Source: Sphaerisporangium fuscum
GTDB lineage: Bacteria; Actinomycetota; Actinomycetes; Streptosporangiales; Streptosporangiaceae
Reading direction: 5' to 3'
Length of the DNA: 64,000 nucleotides
Assembly: GCF_018531465.1 (NCBI RefSeq)
Contig: NZ_JAHDTF010000020.1
Span: 159,797 to 223,796, forward strand
Made by a program: the position numbers and the translations under genes. Shown one piece after another: positions 17,903-26,054 of this stretch (the stretch's first letter is position 1; each line of letters starts with the position of its first letter). Below the pieces are notes generated by a model. The model did not search any database, was not told the origin of the DNA, and saw only the letters and a program-made list of their open reading frames with translations.

Positions 17903-18820
17903 TCACCCCAACAGGGCGCGGGCTTCCATCATCGTCCGGAGGCCGGTCTCGTGGTCCCCGTTGTCGGGGGCGGTGACGATGCGGTCGGCGCCGGCTTCTT
18001 CGTAGGCGGCGAAGACTTCGGCCAGTTCGGCCGGCGAGGACGCGGTCATGGGGATCCTCGCCGCTCTTTCCGGCGGCATCCCGTGTGTTTCGATCAGCAC
18101 GCGGACGAAGGAATCCCTGGTCGAGCGGGCCTGCTCGTCGTTTCCCAGGATGAGGTGGCCGCCGACGGTGACGGTCGGGGCGGGGACGCCGCGTTCGTCC
18201 GCCAGTTCGCGCAGCCTGGCGACGGCCGGGCGCAGGTCGTCGGGGGAGATGAGGGAGGGGAACCAGTCGCCGTACTCCACGGCCCGCCGCATCGCGACCG
18301 GGGAGTTGCCGCCCACCAGGACGGGTGGCATGGGTGTGGGCGGGGCGAGGGTCAGGGGCGGCGCGCCGGGGACCGGTTCGGTCGGCTCGCCGGCCAGCAG
18401 GCCGGGGAGTGCCCGGAGTGTGGCGTCGGTGCGGGCGCCGCGCTCCCGGCTCGGTACGCCCACTGCCTGCCAGAACGGTGAGCCGGGGAACCCGCCGGAA
18501 CCGACTCCCAGCAGCACCCGGTCGCCGGACAGCACCTGAAGTGTCGCGATCTGCGTCGCCACCCAGGCGGCGGGACGCAGCGGGAGCGTCAGCACGCTGA
18601 ACCCCAGCCCGACCCGCTCGGTGACGGCCGCCGCGGCGGCCAGCGTGAGAGCCGCCTCCAGCGTCGGAGTCCCGTCGCCGATGATCAGATCTGGTACCCA
18701 GAGGGACTCGAACCCCAGCTCTTCGACCAGACGCGCGACCGTGGGGACCGGCGGGTGCCGCCGGTCGTCGCGGGCGTCCATGGGCATGGGCACTCCCGTG
18801 CCGATCTTCAGTTCGGACAT
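17903..18820 (-). CDS. LLM-class (F420- or flavin-dependent) oxidoreductase
   Basis: 305 residues of the luciferase-like monooxygenase fold. GFESLWVPD near residue 40, the segment VLSGDRVLLGVGSGG and PPVLVGGNS are signatures of the F420-dependent actinobacterial subfamily. The ATG at 18820 is taken rather than the TTG at 18841. It coincides with the expected transcription start of the SoxR-type promoter at 18827-18857, so the mRNA is probably leaderless. Substrate unknown; control by SoxR would suggest redox-active aromatic compounds. Confidence 0.9.
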   Translation of the reverse strand: MSELKIGTGVPMPMDARDDRRHPPVPTVARLVEELGFESLWVPDLIIGDGTPTLEAALTLAAAAAVTERVGLGFSVLTLPLRPAAWVATQIATLQVLSGDRVLLGVGSGGFPGSPFWQAVGVPSRERGARTDATLRALPGLLAGEPTEPVPGAPPLTLAPPTPMPPVLVGGNSPVAMRRAVEYGDWFPSLISPDDLRPAVARLRELADERGVPAPTVTVGGHLILGNDEQARSTRDSFVRVLIETHGMPPERAARIPMTASSPAELAEVFAAYEEAGADRIVTAPDNGDHETGLRTMMEARALLG

Positions 18821-18826
18821 GTCCCA

Positions 18827-18857
18827 AGCCTGTGACCTCAACCGCGGTTGAGGTCAA
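18827..18857 (-). promoter_or_regulatory. SoxR box within a 19-bp-spaced promoter
   Basis: A perfect 24-base palindrome (18833-18856) contains CCTCAA-CCGCGG-TTGAGG. These half-sites and the 6-base spacing are those of the E. coli soxS SoxR site and, from memory, of the Streptomyces SoxR boxes. On the minus strand it sits between -35 TTGACC (18857-18852) and -10-like CAGGCT (18832-18827), separated by 19 bases, the over-long spacer expected for MerR-family activation. It overlaps the stop codon of the upstream TetR gene. No soxR gene lies in the window. Confidence 0.85.
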
Positions 18858-19378
18858 CCGTCACCGGCTTTCGGCGGTGGCGCCGCCCACCCGGTGGTGG
18901 CGAGTGATCGAAGCTCGGCGATCACGTCCGCGCCGCTGGGGGCGCGGTCCGGGTCCACCAGCCACTGCAGCATCAGGCCGGTCAGCAGGGCGAGCGGTAC
19001 CGATCCGCCGAGCCCCTCTCGTCCCTCGCGCTGCCCCTTGGCGAGGTGTTCGCGCACCTCCGGTGACCGCTCGGCCTGCACCGCGGCCTCGAGCTGGGCC
19101 ACCCACAACGCGCGATGGGTGGTGAAGCTGTCGATCAGCGCCTGCCAGCGCTCCTCTGGCTTGTCGGAGGGGGTGCGACGGGCGAGTTCGTCGCCGAGCT
19201 CGTCGACCGCTTCCACCAGGGCCTCGGTGAGCAGGGCCTCCTTGGAGCCGAAGTGGTAGCCGATGGCGGCATGGCTGACTCCGGCGGCCGAGGCGATGTC
19301 CCGGACGGTCGTGCGCGCCCAGCCGCGCTCGATCAGGCACCGCTTGGCCCCAGCCAGTAGATCCTCTCGGTTTCCCAT
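18854..19378 (-). CDS. TetR-family regulator of the adjacent FAD monooxygenase
   Basis: 174 residues from ATG 19378 (MGNREDLLAGAKRCLIERGW); ATG 19390 is also in frame. The helix-turn-helix reads TVRDIASAAGVSHAAIGYHFGSKEAL, standard TetR. The gene is divergent from the FAD monooxygenase with a clean inverted repeat in the spacer, so it most likely represses that gene and itself and is released by the monooxygenase substrate. Its stop codon lies inside the SoxR box of the next gene. Confidence 0.9.
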   Translation of the reverse strand: MGNREDLLAGAKRCLIERGWARTTVRDIASAAGVSHAAIGYHFGSKEALLTEALVEAVDELGDELARRTPSDKPEERWQALIDSFTTHRALWVAQLEAAVQAERSPEVREHLAKGQREGREGLGGSVPLALLTGLMLQWLVDPDRAPSGADVIAELRSLATTGWAAPPPKAGDG

Positions 19379-19416
19379 GCTGGGCAGCATATCGGACCTC
19401 TTGTCCAAGCGGTCTA

Positions 19417-19439
19417 TCCATTTGGTTTGACCAAATGGA
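19417..19439. promoter_or_regulatory. TetR operator, 10-bp perfect inverted repeat
   Basis: TCCATTTGGT (19417-19426), TTG, ACCAAATGGA (19430-19439). A similar half-site TCCAAGCGGT lies just before it (19404-19413), and CTTGTCC/GGACAAG flank the block, which suggests two overlapping binding units. It lies between the TetR gene and the monooxygenase start at 19464. Confidence 0.75.
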
Positions 19440-19463
19440 CAAGAAGTCGCTACGGTCATCCCC

Positions 19464-20543
19464 ATGACCAAGACGAAAGCTCTGATCTCGGGTGCGAGCG
19501 TGGCCGGACCCGCCCTTGCCTACTTCCTGCACCGCGAGGGGTACGACGTGACCGTGGTCGAGCGGGCGTCGGGGCTGCGCGACACCGGCTACGCCGTGGA
19601 CTTCCGCGGCGAGGCGTTCGACGTGCTGGAGGAGCTGGGCATCCTCGCCGAGGTTCGCGAGCACGACACGAAGATGCGGGGCACCACCCTGGTGGACGAG
19701 AGGGGCGAGGAGGCCGGGCGGTTGCCCGCCGAGGTGTTCGCCGGCGAGTTGGAGGTGTCGAAGCGGGTGCTGACCCGGATACTGCACCGGATCACCGTCG
19801 ACGCCGGGGTGGAGTACGTGTTCGACGACTCGATCAGCTCCCTGACCGAGCACGGGTCCGGCGTCACGGTGGAGTTCGAGCGCGGCGCCACCCGCGAGTT
19901 CGGCCTGGTGTTCGGGGCCGACGGCCTCTACTCCAAGGTCCGGCAGCTGACCTTCGGGCCGCACGCCGACAAGCTCCGGCACCTGGGCATGTCCGGCGTC
20001 GGCTTCAGCACCGCCAACTACCTCGGCCTCGACCGCCGCGGAATGCTGCAGCACGTCAAGGACACGGCGATCTACCTGTTCAGCGGCGAGGAGGCGGACC
20101 GGCTCACGGTCAGTCTCTCCTTCGCCACCGCCTCACCCGCACTCGACCGACGCGACCGGCACGAGCAGGAGCAGGCCGTGCGGGCCGCCTTCGCCGGGCA
20201 CGTCTGGGAGGCGCCCCGGCTGCTGGAGGCGATGAGCGAGGCGGACGACTTCTACTTCTCCTCGGCCTGCCAGGTCCACATGGACCGCTGGTCGCACGGC
20301 CGGGTCGCGCTGCTCGGCGACGCCGGGTACTGCGCCGCGCCGACCAGCGGCATGGGCACCTCGCAGGCGCTGATCGGCGCGCGGGCGCTCGCCCGCCACC
20401 TCGCCGCGGCGAACGGCGACCACGCGACCGCGTTCGCCGGGTACGAGGCGGAGCTGCGGCCCTATGTCGCGGAGAACCAGGCGAAGGGCCGGGAGGCCGC
20501 GGCGACGTTCGGCGGAGCCGCCCCCGAGGGTTCGGACATGTGA
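19464..20543 (+). CDS. FAD-dependent aromatic monooxygenase (PHBH fold)
   Basis: 359 residues. The N-terminal dinucleotide motif ISGASVAGPALAYFL, the middle GADGLYSKVR and the late ALLGDAGYCAAPTSGMGTSQAL (FAD ribityl-binding GD motif) define the group A flavoprotein hydroxylases. Relatives hydroxylate phenolics or inactivate antibiotics (TetX, rifampicin monooxygenase). The divergent TetR gene with a shared operator fits a substrate-induced detoxification unit. The actual substrate cannot be read from the sequence. Confidence 0.9.
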   Translation: MTKTKALISGASVAGPALAYFLHREGYDVTVVERASGLRDTGYAVDFRGEAFDVLEELGILAEVREHDTKMRGTTLVDERGEEAGRLPAEVFAGELEVSKRVLTRILHRITVDAGVEYVFDDSISSLTEHGSGVTVEFERGATREFGLVFGADGLYSKVRQLTFGPHADKLRHLGMSGVGFSTANYLGLDRRGMLQHVKDTAIYLFSGEEADRLTVSLSFATASPALDRRDRHEQEQAVRAAFAGHVWEAPRLLEAMSEADDFYFSSACQVHMDRWSHGRVALLGDAGYCAAPTSGMGTSQALIGARALARHLAAANGDHATAFAGYEAELRPYVAENQAKGREAAATFGGAAPEGSDM

Positions 20544-20577
20544 CATCGCACCACGAAGGCGGCCTTGCCTCGGCCGG

Positions 20578-21345
20578 TCAGATGCGGGGGCCGAGGAAGG
20601 TGCCGCCGGTGGCGTCGATGAGGTCGCCGGTGATCCAGCGGGCGTCGTCGGAGGCGAGGAACGCCACGATGTCGGCGATGTCGGACGGCCGGCCGATGCG
20701 GTTCAGGGCGGACGCGGTCGCCGTGAGGGCTTCCACCTCGGGACTGGAGTGGATCCAGGCGTTCGGCTCGGTGTCGGTGATGCCGGGGGCCACGGTGTTG
20801 ACGGTGATGCCTCGCTCGCCCACGGCCTGGGCCAGGGTCCTGCTCAGGACGTTGATGGCGCCCTTGGCCATCGAGTAGGCGAGTTCCTGGGTGATGGCGA
20901 TGCGCGTGTCGGCGGAGGAGATGTTGACGATGCGGCCGCCGTCGGAGAGCAGGGGCAGGGCCCGCTGGATGATGAAGAACGGTGCGCGCATGTTGAGGGC
21001 GACCAGCCGGTCGAACTCCTCGGGGGTCGTGCGCTCGATCGAGCCGGTTCCCATCGCGCCGCCCGCGTTGTTGACCAGGATGTCCAGCCGGCGCCCGTCC
21101 AGGCCGTCCTCCAGCCCGGCGAACAGTGTGTCGACGTCGCCGGGTGCGCCGAGCTCGGCTCGGATGGTGAAGGCGCGCCCGCCCGCCTCCTCGATCGTCG
21201 CGACCGTCTCCTTGGCCGCGGCCTCGTTGTGGCCGTAGTGCACCGCCACGTACGCGCCGTCGGCGGCCAGGCGCTGGGCGATCGCCCGGCCGATGCCCCG
21301 CGAAGCACCCGTGACCAGCGCCGTCTTGCCGGAAAGCTTGCTCAT
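20578..21345 (-). CDS. SDR-family oxidoreductase (3-oxoacyl-ACP-reductase-like)
   Basis: 255 residues of the classical short-chain dehydrogenase type: cofactor motif TGASRGIG, NNAG, catalytic Ser in ISSAD, YxxxK as YSMAK, and the C-terminal TGDLIDATGG. The start at ATG 21345 places GAGGAG nine bases upstream; an ATG at 21354 abuts that site and is less likely. It is divergent from a TetR gene with an inverted repeat between them. Substrate unknown. Confidence 0.92.
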   Translation of the reverse strand: MSKLSGKTALVTGASRGIGRAIAQRLAADGAYVAVHYGHNEAAAKETVATIEEAGGRAFTIRAELGAPGDVDTLFAGLEDGLDGRRLDILVNNAGGAMGTGSIERTTPEEFDRLVALNMRAPFFIIQRALPLLSDGGRIVNISSADTRIAITQELAYSMAKGAINVLSRTLAQAVGERGITVNTVAPGITDTEPNAWIHSSPEVEALTATASALNRIGRPSDIADIVAFLASDDARWITGDLIDATGGTFLGPRI

Positions 21346-21374
21346 TTCGTCCATCTCCTCAGCTCGTGCGACAT

Positions 21375-21397
21375 AACTGTATATGCCGCATACAGTT
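21375..21397. promoter_or_regulatory. inverted repeat, likely TetR operator
   Basis: AACTGTAT (21375-21382), seven bases, ATACAGTT (21390-21397): a perfect 8-bp repeat. A further AGACAGTT half-site follows at 21411-21418. It lies between the divergent SDR and TetR genes in an AT-rich patch that also fits promoter sequence. Confidence 0.65.
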
Positions 21398-21452
21398 TTG
21401 TGTATGTTATAGACAGTTCCTGAGGAAGCGTCAAGACGAGCCGGGAGTGCTG

Positions 21453-22178
21453 ATGGCGGCGAAGGGGAACGGGAGCGGCGACCTCGCCCGAGGCATGGAT
21501 CTCCTCTGGGGTACGGCGGACAGGCCCAGTCGCGGCCCGAAACCGAGCCTGTCGGTCGACCAGATCACCCGCACGGCCGTCGAGATCGCCGACGCCGAAG
21601 GCCTGCCGGCCGTCTCCATGCAGCGGATCGCCGCGGCGTTCGGCTTCACCACCATGTCGCTGTACCGGTACGTGCCGGGCAAGGCCGAACTGATCGCCCT
21701 CATGATCGACATGGCCATCGGCGAACGGCCCGACCTCGATGGGGTGCCGGGCGGATGGCGTGACCGCCTGGCCGAGTGGGCTCGGCGGTGCCTGCGGACC
21801 TTCACGCGGCGGCCCTGGCTGCTGGAGGTCACGAACGTGCACCGCGTGATGGGGCCGAACGAGCTTGGATGGATGGACGCGGCGCTCGCGGTCCTGGCGG
21901 CGGCCGGGTTCACGCCTGTGGAGCAGCACGACGCGTTCCTGCTCGTCGTGGGGCACGTCCGCAGCGTCGCCCATTTCACCGTGGGCGCCGACAGGCTGCG
22001 GGTCGCCGACTGGTCGGCCGCCATGGGAGAACGGCTGATGCGGGACGCCGATCGGTTTCCAGCGGTGGTCGCGGCGATCCAGGGCGGTGGGTACGCCAAG
22101 GCGTCGGACGAGCCCTTGGAGTTCGGGCTGCGCTGCCTGCTGGACGGGCTCGAGAAGCTCCTCGCCGAACGCGGCTGA
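21453..22178 (+). CDS. TetR/AcrR-family regulator (SDR neighbour)
   Basis: 241 residues from ATG 21453 with GGGAG upstream; an in-frame GTG lies at 21447. The N-terminal arm (GMDLLWGTADRPSRGPKPSLS) precedes the helix-turn-helix region AVSMQRIAAAFGFTTMSLYRYVPGKAELI. This long-arm subfamily with MSLYRYV often controls efflux or oxidoreductase genes in actinomycetes. It is divergent from the SDR gene and convergent with the EamA gene. Its own-type operator is proposed at 21375-21397. Confidence 0.9.
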   Translation: MAAKGNGSGDLARGMDLLWGTADRPSRGPKPSLSVDQITRTAVEIADAEGLPAVSMQRIAAAFGFTTMSLYRYVPGKAELIALMIDMAIGERPDLDGVPGGWRDRLAEWARRCLRTFTRRPWLLEVTNVHRVMGPNELGWMDAALAVLAAAGFTPVEQHDAFLLVVGHVRSVAHFTVGADRLRVADWSAAMGERLMRDADRFPAVVAAIQGGGYAKASDEPLEFGLRCLLDGLEKLLAERG

Positions 22179-22188
22179 GGCGTCTCGG

Positions 22189-23148
22189 CTAGGGCGTCGT
22201 GGAGCGGCGGGCGGTGAGGACGAGGGTGACCCCGATCCCGGAGATCACCATGCCGAGGAAGATGCTCGCAGACGGCTTCTGCCCGAGGATCGGGACCGCG
22301 AGCAGGGCCGTGACCGGCGGCACGAGGTAGAGCAGGCTGGTCGCCGCGCCGGCCGGGCGGCGGCGCAGCAGGACGAACAGCAGGGTGAAGGCGCCGATCG
22401 AGTTCACGATCGCCAGCCACGCGAGGGAGCCGAGGGCCGGCACGGTCAGCGGCATCCCGAGTCCGCCGTGCGCGATCGCCAGCGGAAGAGTGGTGGCCGT
22501 GGCGCCGAGGAGCTGGATCGTGGTCCCCGTGCGCAGGTCGACGGACTGGCCGAACTTCTTCTGGTACAGCGTCCCGGCGGCGAGTCCCGCCAGGGCGAGG
22601 CCGGTGAAGGCGTACCCGGTGAGCCGCCCGCCGCCGGACAGCTTCTCGCCGAGAGAGACGGCGACGCCGGCGAGGCCGAGAGCGAGCCCCGCCCACTGGC
22701 GCGGCTGCAGGCGTTCGGAGAAGAGGGGGACGGCCACGGCCGCGACGATCAACGGGCACGCGCTGAGGATCAGCGAGGACAGCCCGGCCGGCACTCCCTG
22801 CCCGAGTCCGAAGTAGACCGCGCCGAGCTGGACCGTCTGGAGCAGCACACCGGTGACCAGGAGGTGGAGGTAGACGCGCGGCTCCCTGGGCCAGGGGGCC
22901 CGGGTGAGGAGGGCGACGATCCCCACGACGGCGGTCGCGATGACGAACCGCCACGCCAGCAGGGCCATCGAGGCTCCGCTGCGGGCGCCGATGGTCCCGG
23001 CGAGATAGCCGCTGCTCCAGATCAGGACGAACACGACCGGGAGGCCGGCGGCGACGAGCCGTCCCCTCGTCCAGGGCCGGCGCGGGGGATGGGAGGACGT
23101 GGTGCCGCTGTTGAGAAGGTGGGCGGAGTCGTCGATGCGCGTTCTCAC
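22189..23148 (-). CDS. EamA/DMT-family transporter
   Basis: 319 residues with ten hydrophobic helices in two EamA repeats, typical of drug/metabolite exporters; the first helix is VVFVLIWSSGYLAG. A 30-residue cytoplasmic N-terminus precedes it. The GTG at 23148 has AGAGGAG upstream. It is divergent from the CGNR regulator gene, with two identical-geometry inverted repeats between them, so it is probably the regulated efflux gene of that pair. Substrate unknown. Confidence 0.9.
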   Translation of the reverse strand: MRTRIDDSAHLLNSGTTSSHPPRRPWTRGRLVAAGLPVVFVLIWSSGYLAGTIGARSGASMALLAWRFVIATAVVGIVALLTRAPWPREPRVYLHLLVTGVLLQTVQLGAVYFGLGQGVPAGLSSLILSACPLIVAAVAVPLFSERLQPRQWAGLALGLAGVAVSLGEKLSGGGRLTGYAFTGLALAGLAAGTLYQKKFGQSVDLRTGTTIQLLGATATTLPLAIAHGGLGMPLTVPALGSLAWLAIVNSIGAFTLLFVLLRRRPAGAATSLLYLVPPVTALLAVPILGQKPSASIFLGMVISGIGVTLVLTARRSTTP

Positions 23149-23164
23149 CGCTTCTCCTCTCTGG

Positions 23165-23214
23165 TGTAACAGGTCGACGCGTTACGTGCGACTGTAACCC
23201 CATGACTCGTTACA
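23165..23214. promoter_or_regulatory. two TGTAAC-N10-GTTAC(A) operators
   Basis: Site 1: TGTAAC 23165-23170 and GTTACG 23181-23186. Site 2: TGTAAC 23193-23198 and GTTACA 23209-23214. Both have a 10-base spacer and their centres are 28 bases apart. A third left half-site TGTAAC is at 23245-23250 with a poor right half (GTATCG) at the same spacing. They lie between the divergent EamA and CGNR genes. Confidence 0.75.
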
Positions 23215-23273
23215 CGACAAGCCGGTCGTTTCGTGCCGTCTCGGTGTAACGCCTGGAGCCGTATCGTTGCGGT

Positions 23274-23861
23274 ATGGAGCTGAACGGCGCTCAGCCAGGG
23301 GGATTCGAGGCGCGGATACGGCGGCTCCGCACCGGAGCGACATGGCTGGACCTCGTGGCGACGGTGAGTGCGGCCTACGGCCCTTCGCCGGTGGAGCGCC
23401 TGGACGGCGTCGAGGCGCTCGGCGAATGGCTGGCGGCGGTGAAGCTGCTGCCGGAGGCCGCCCTCACGGAGGACGACCTGCTCCGGACCCGAGATCTCCG
23501 GGAGGCCCTGCGCGGTCTCGCGCTCGCCGTCGTAAACGCGCGGGCCCGGCCGGACGGCGCGGCCGAGCTGGTCAACGAGGTCCTCGCCGCTGACCGGCCC
23601 CTCGGCCTGGAGACCGACGGCCCGGCCCGGCTCGCCGCCCGGCGCCCCGCCACCTTCCAGGAGGCGCTCGCCCGCATCGCCCGCCAGGCCGTCGAACAGC
23701 TGACCGGTCCGTGCGCGGACAACCTTCGCACCTGTGACGAACCAGAGTGCGCGATGCTGTTCCTCGACCCGGGCGGGCGGCGCAGGTGGTGCGTGGCGGA
23801 GGTCTGCGGCGTCCGCAACCGCGTCCGTGCCCACCGCCGGCGCCGCCGCGCCGAAGCCTGA
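23274..23861 (+). CDS. CGNR zinc-finger transcriptional regulator
   Basis: 195 residues. An N-terminal helical ABATE-type domain (about 25-140) is followed by the zinc finger: Cys pair in CDEPEC, then WC and a CGVRNR motif (a Val variant of the CGNR signature) before RAHRRRRRA. Such proteins are DNA-binding regulators thought to sense stress or metabolites. The gene is divergent from the EamA transporter and probably regulates it through the paired TGTAAC repeats upstream of its ATG. Confidence 0.9.
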   Translation: MELNGAQPGGFEARIRRLRTGATWLDLVATVSAAYGPSPVERLDGVEALGEWLAAVKLLPEAALTEDDLLRTRDLREALRGLALAVVNARARPDGAAELVNEVLAADRPLGLETDGPARLAARRPATFQEALARIARQAVEQLTGPCADNLRTCDEPECAMLFLDPGGRRRWCVAEVCGVRNRVRAHRRRRRAEA

Positions 23862-23870
23862 CCGCTCCGG

Positions 23871-25301
23871 CTAGGCGACCGGTTCCCGGACCTTCTGGGT
23901 CGCCGGGGCGGTGGTCTCGGCGGGCTTGGCGCGCAGGGAGTAGAGGGCGACGGGGACGCCGAGGACGATGATGGCGGCGGCGACGACCAGGGCCAGGCGG
24001 TAGCCGTCCAGGAACGCCGTCAGCGGCGCCGCGTCGGCCGCCGCCGCCGTGCTCTGGCGGGCGCTCAGGATCGCGCCGAGGATGGTCACGCCGAGCAGGC
24101 CGAACACCTGACGCGAGACGTTCAGCACGCCCGAGGCGACGCCCGCGCGGCCGGTCGGGAGCGCCCCGAGGACGGCGTTGGTGAGCGGTACGAGCAGGCC
24201 CGCGCCGGCGCCGTACACCAGCAGCCAGGGAAGCAGTCGCGGATAGGTGCCGTGTTCGCCGATCAGGGAGATGCCGAACACCGACACCGCCATCACGCCG
24301 AGCCCCACGGCGACGGTCGCGCCGGTGCCGAAGCGGGCGGCGATCCTCGGAGAGACGGTCGAGATCGCCGACATCAGCAGGGCCATCGGGACGAATCCGG
24401 CTCCGGCCTCGGTCGGGGTCAGGGCGAGCACGTTCTGCAGCCACATGGCGGTGAAGAAGTAGATGCCGAACACCCCGAACGACCACAGGCCCGTGGACAG
24501 CATCCCGCCGCTGAACACCCGCTCGCGGAACAGCGACAGGTCGATCATCGGCTCGCTGGAGCGCCTTTCGAACAGCAGGAACGCCGCCCCCGCGACCGCC
24601 GCCGCGGCGAAGGAGCCGAGGATCGGCCAGGAGGTCCAGCCCTGGCTCTGCCCCTCGATAAGCGCGTAGGTCAGGCCCAGCAGGGCCGCGGAGGAGGTCA
24701 GCAGGCCGGGCAGGTCGAGACCGGTGGCCCGGTGGCCTCGCCCTCCGGGGACGCGGACGGCCCAGGCGCCCAGCGCGAAGGTGACCACGCCGATCGGGAG
24801 GTTGATCAGGTAGATCCAGCCCCAGTGCCAGTGCTGGCTGATGAACCCGCCGGTCAGCGGGCCGAGGGCGAGGGCCAGGGCGCCGATCGCGGTCCACAGG
24901 CCGACGGCGCGGCCACGCTCCCGGGGGTCGGGGAAGGTCACGGGGATCAGTGACAGCGTGGTGGGCGCCAGCAGGGCGGCCCCGACACCCTGTACGCCCC
25001 GGCTGAGCACGAGCGTCGTCCCGTCGCCGGACAGGCCCGCCGCCGTCGAGGCCAGCGTGAAGACGCCGAGGCCCACCAGGAACATCCGCCGCTGCCCGAA
25101 CACGTCGGCGAGCCGGCCGCCGGCCAGGAGCAGCCCGGCGAACACCAGCATGTAGGCGCTGACGATCCACTCCAGTCCGGAGATCGTCAGGCCGAGATCG
25201 CGCTGGATCGTCGGCAGGGCCACGTTGACCACGTTGTTGTCCAGATACGTCATGAAGGTGGCGAGGGACACCGCCACCAGTGCCCACCATCGGCGATCCA
25301 C
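23871..25301 (-). CDS. MFS efflux transporter, DHA2 (14-helix) family
   Basis: About 476 residues with 14 hydrophobic segments. It begins WWALVAVSLATFMTYLDNNVVNVALPTI, the motif D1 signature of DHA2 drug exporters, and has RGVQGVGAALLAPTTLSLI and the antiporter motif region near LGPLTGGFI. GAGGAG abuts an ATG at 25307, so the GTG at 25301 (spacing six) is the better start. It is divergent from a TetR gene with four GTAC-N3-GTAC copies between, and is probably repressed by it. Confidence 0.93.
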   Translation of the reverse strand: MDRRWWALVAVSLATFMTYLDNNVVNVALPTIQRDLGLTISGLEWIVSAYMLVFAGLLLAGGRLADVFGQRRMFLVGLGVFTLASTAAGLSGDGTTLVLSRGVQGVGAALLAPTTLSLIPVTFPDPRERGRAVGLWTAIGALALALGPLTGGFISQHWHWGWIYLINLPIGVVTFALGAWAVRVPGGRGHRATGLDLPGLLTSSAALLGLTYALIEGQSQGWTSWPILGSFAAAAVAGAAFLLFERRSSEPMIDLSLFRERVFSGGMLSTGLWSFGVFGIYFFTAMWLQNVLALTPTEAGAGFVPMALLMSAISTVSPRIAARFGTGATVAVGLGVMAVSVFGISLIGEHGTYPRLLPWLLVYGAGAGLLVPLTNAVLGALPTGRAGVASGVLNVSRQVFGLLGVTILGAILSARQSTAAAADAAPLTAFLDGYRLALVVAAAIIVLGVPVALYSLRAKPAETTAPATQKVREPVA

Positions 25302-25313
25302 AGTCATCTCCTC

Positions 25314-25370
25314 TACGGTGTACTTGTACGGCGTACATGTACGATGTAGAGGAAAGCTTGTACGGCGTAT
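25314..25370. promoter_or_regulatory. four-copy GTAC-N3-GTAC operator array
   Basis: Copies centred at 25318 (TAC-GGT-GTAC), 25331 (GTAC-GGC-GTAC), 25344 (GTAC-GAT-GTAG) and 25365 (GTAC-GGC-GTAT). The first three are exactly 13 bases apart. The array fills the gap between the MFS start and the TetR start. The same motif recurs before the second MFS gene and at 47691-47760. Confidence 0.75.
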
Positions 25371-25379
25371 AGTTGTCAA

Positions 25380-26051
25380 GTGGCCCAAGACAAACTGACC
25401 CGGGAGACGGTGGTCGAGCAGGCGCTGGCGCTGGCCGACGAGGAGGGCATCGGCGCGGTCACCATCCGGCGTCTCGCCACCCGCCTCGGCGTCACGCCCA
25501 TGGCGCTCTACTGGCACTTCAAGAACAAAGACGAGCTGATGTGGGTGCTCGCCGAGTACGTCATGAACGGCGTCACCGCCGACGTCTCCCCGGGCGACCC
25601 GTGGGAGAAGCGGCTGCGGGTGATGGTGGAGGCGCTCGTCAACGCCATGCGCGAGCACGACTGCCTGCCCGACCTGCTCGCCTCGCTGGAGAAGCACCAT
25701 CTGACGAGCTTCAACCGGGCGACGGAGGCGGCGCTCGCCGCGCTGGGCGCGGCCGGGTTCACCCTCCGCGAGGGGTACTACGTCTCGACCTACCTGCTCA
25801 ACGGCGCCATCGGCCTGGTGCAGTCGGAACCGGGACGCCACTCCGGCCCGAGCGAGGAGGAGCGGGCGGAGGCACGCCGGCAGCGCAGGCTCAAGCTGGA
25901 GTCGATGCCGGTCGACCGGTACCCGAACATGGTCGCCTACGGCTCGACCCTCGCCGAGCCGCCGGACATCGAGCAGTACTACACCTTCGGTGTCGACCTG
26001 CTCATCAGCGGCGTCCAGGGCATGAGGCGGGGCCGTGGCGACGGGCGGTGA
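25380..26051 (+). CDS. TetR-family regulator of flanking MFS genes
   Basis: 223 residues from GTG 25380, with no ribosome site; the operator array ends ten bases upstream, so the mRNA may be leaderless. The helix-turn-helix reads AVTIRRLATRLGVTPMALYWHFKNKDEL, followed by a TetR_C-type helical domain with LLNGAIGLV. It lies between two DHA2 exporters, divergent from the first and convergent with the second, and both have GTAC-N3-GTAC sites upstream. It is therefore the likely repressor of both pumps. Confidence 0.9.
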   Translation: MAQDKLTRETVVEQALALADEEGIGAVTIRRLATRLGVTPMALYWHFKNKDELMWVLAEYVMNGVTADVSPGDPWEKRLRVMVEALVNAMREHDCLPDLLASLEKHHLTSFNRATEAALAALGAAGFTLREGYYVSTYLLNGAIGLVQSEPGRHSGPSEEERAEARRQRRLKLESMPVDRYPNMVAYGSTLAEPPDIEQYYTFGVDLLISGVQGMRRGRGDGR

Positions 26052-26054
26052 CCG

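Noticed and set aside
18700..18730. GGGACTCGAACCCCAG, which resembles the T-arm of a tRNA on the opposite strand
   Set aside because: It encodes the conserved LLM motif GFESLWVPD on the minus strand, and no cloverleaf can be built around it.
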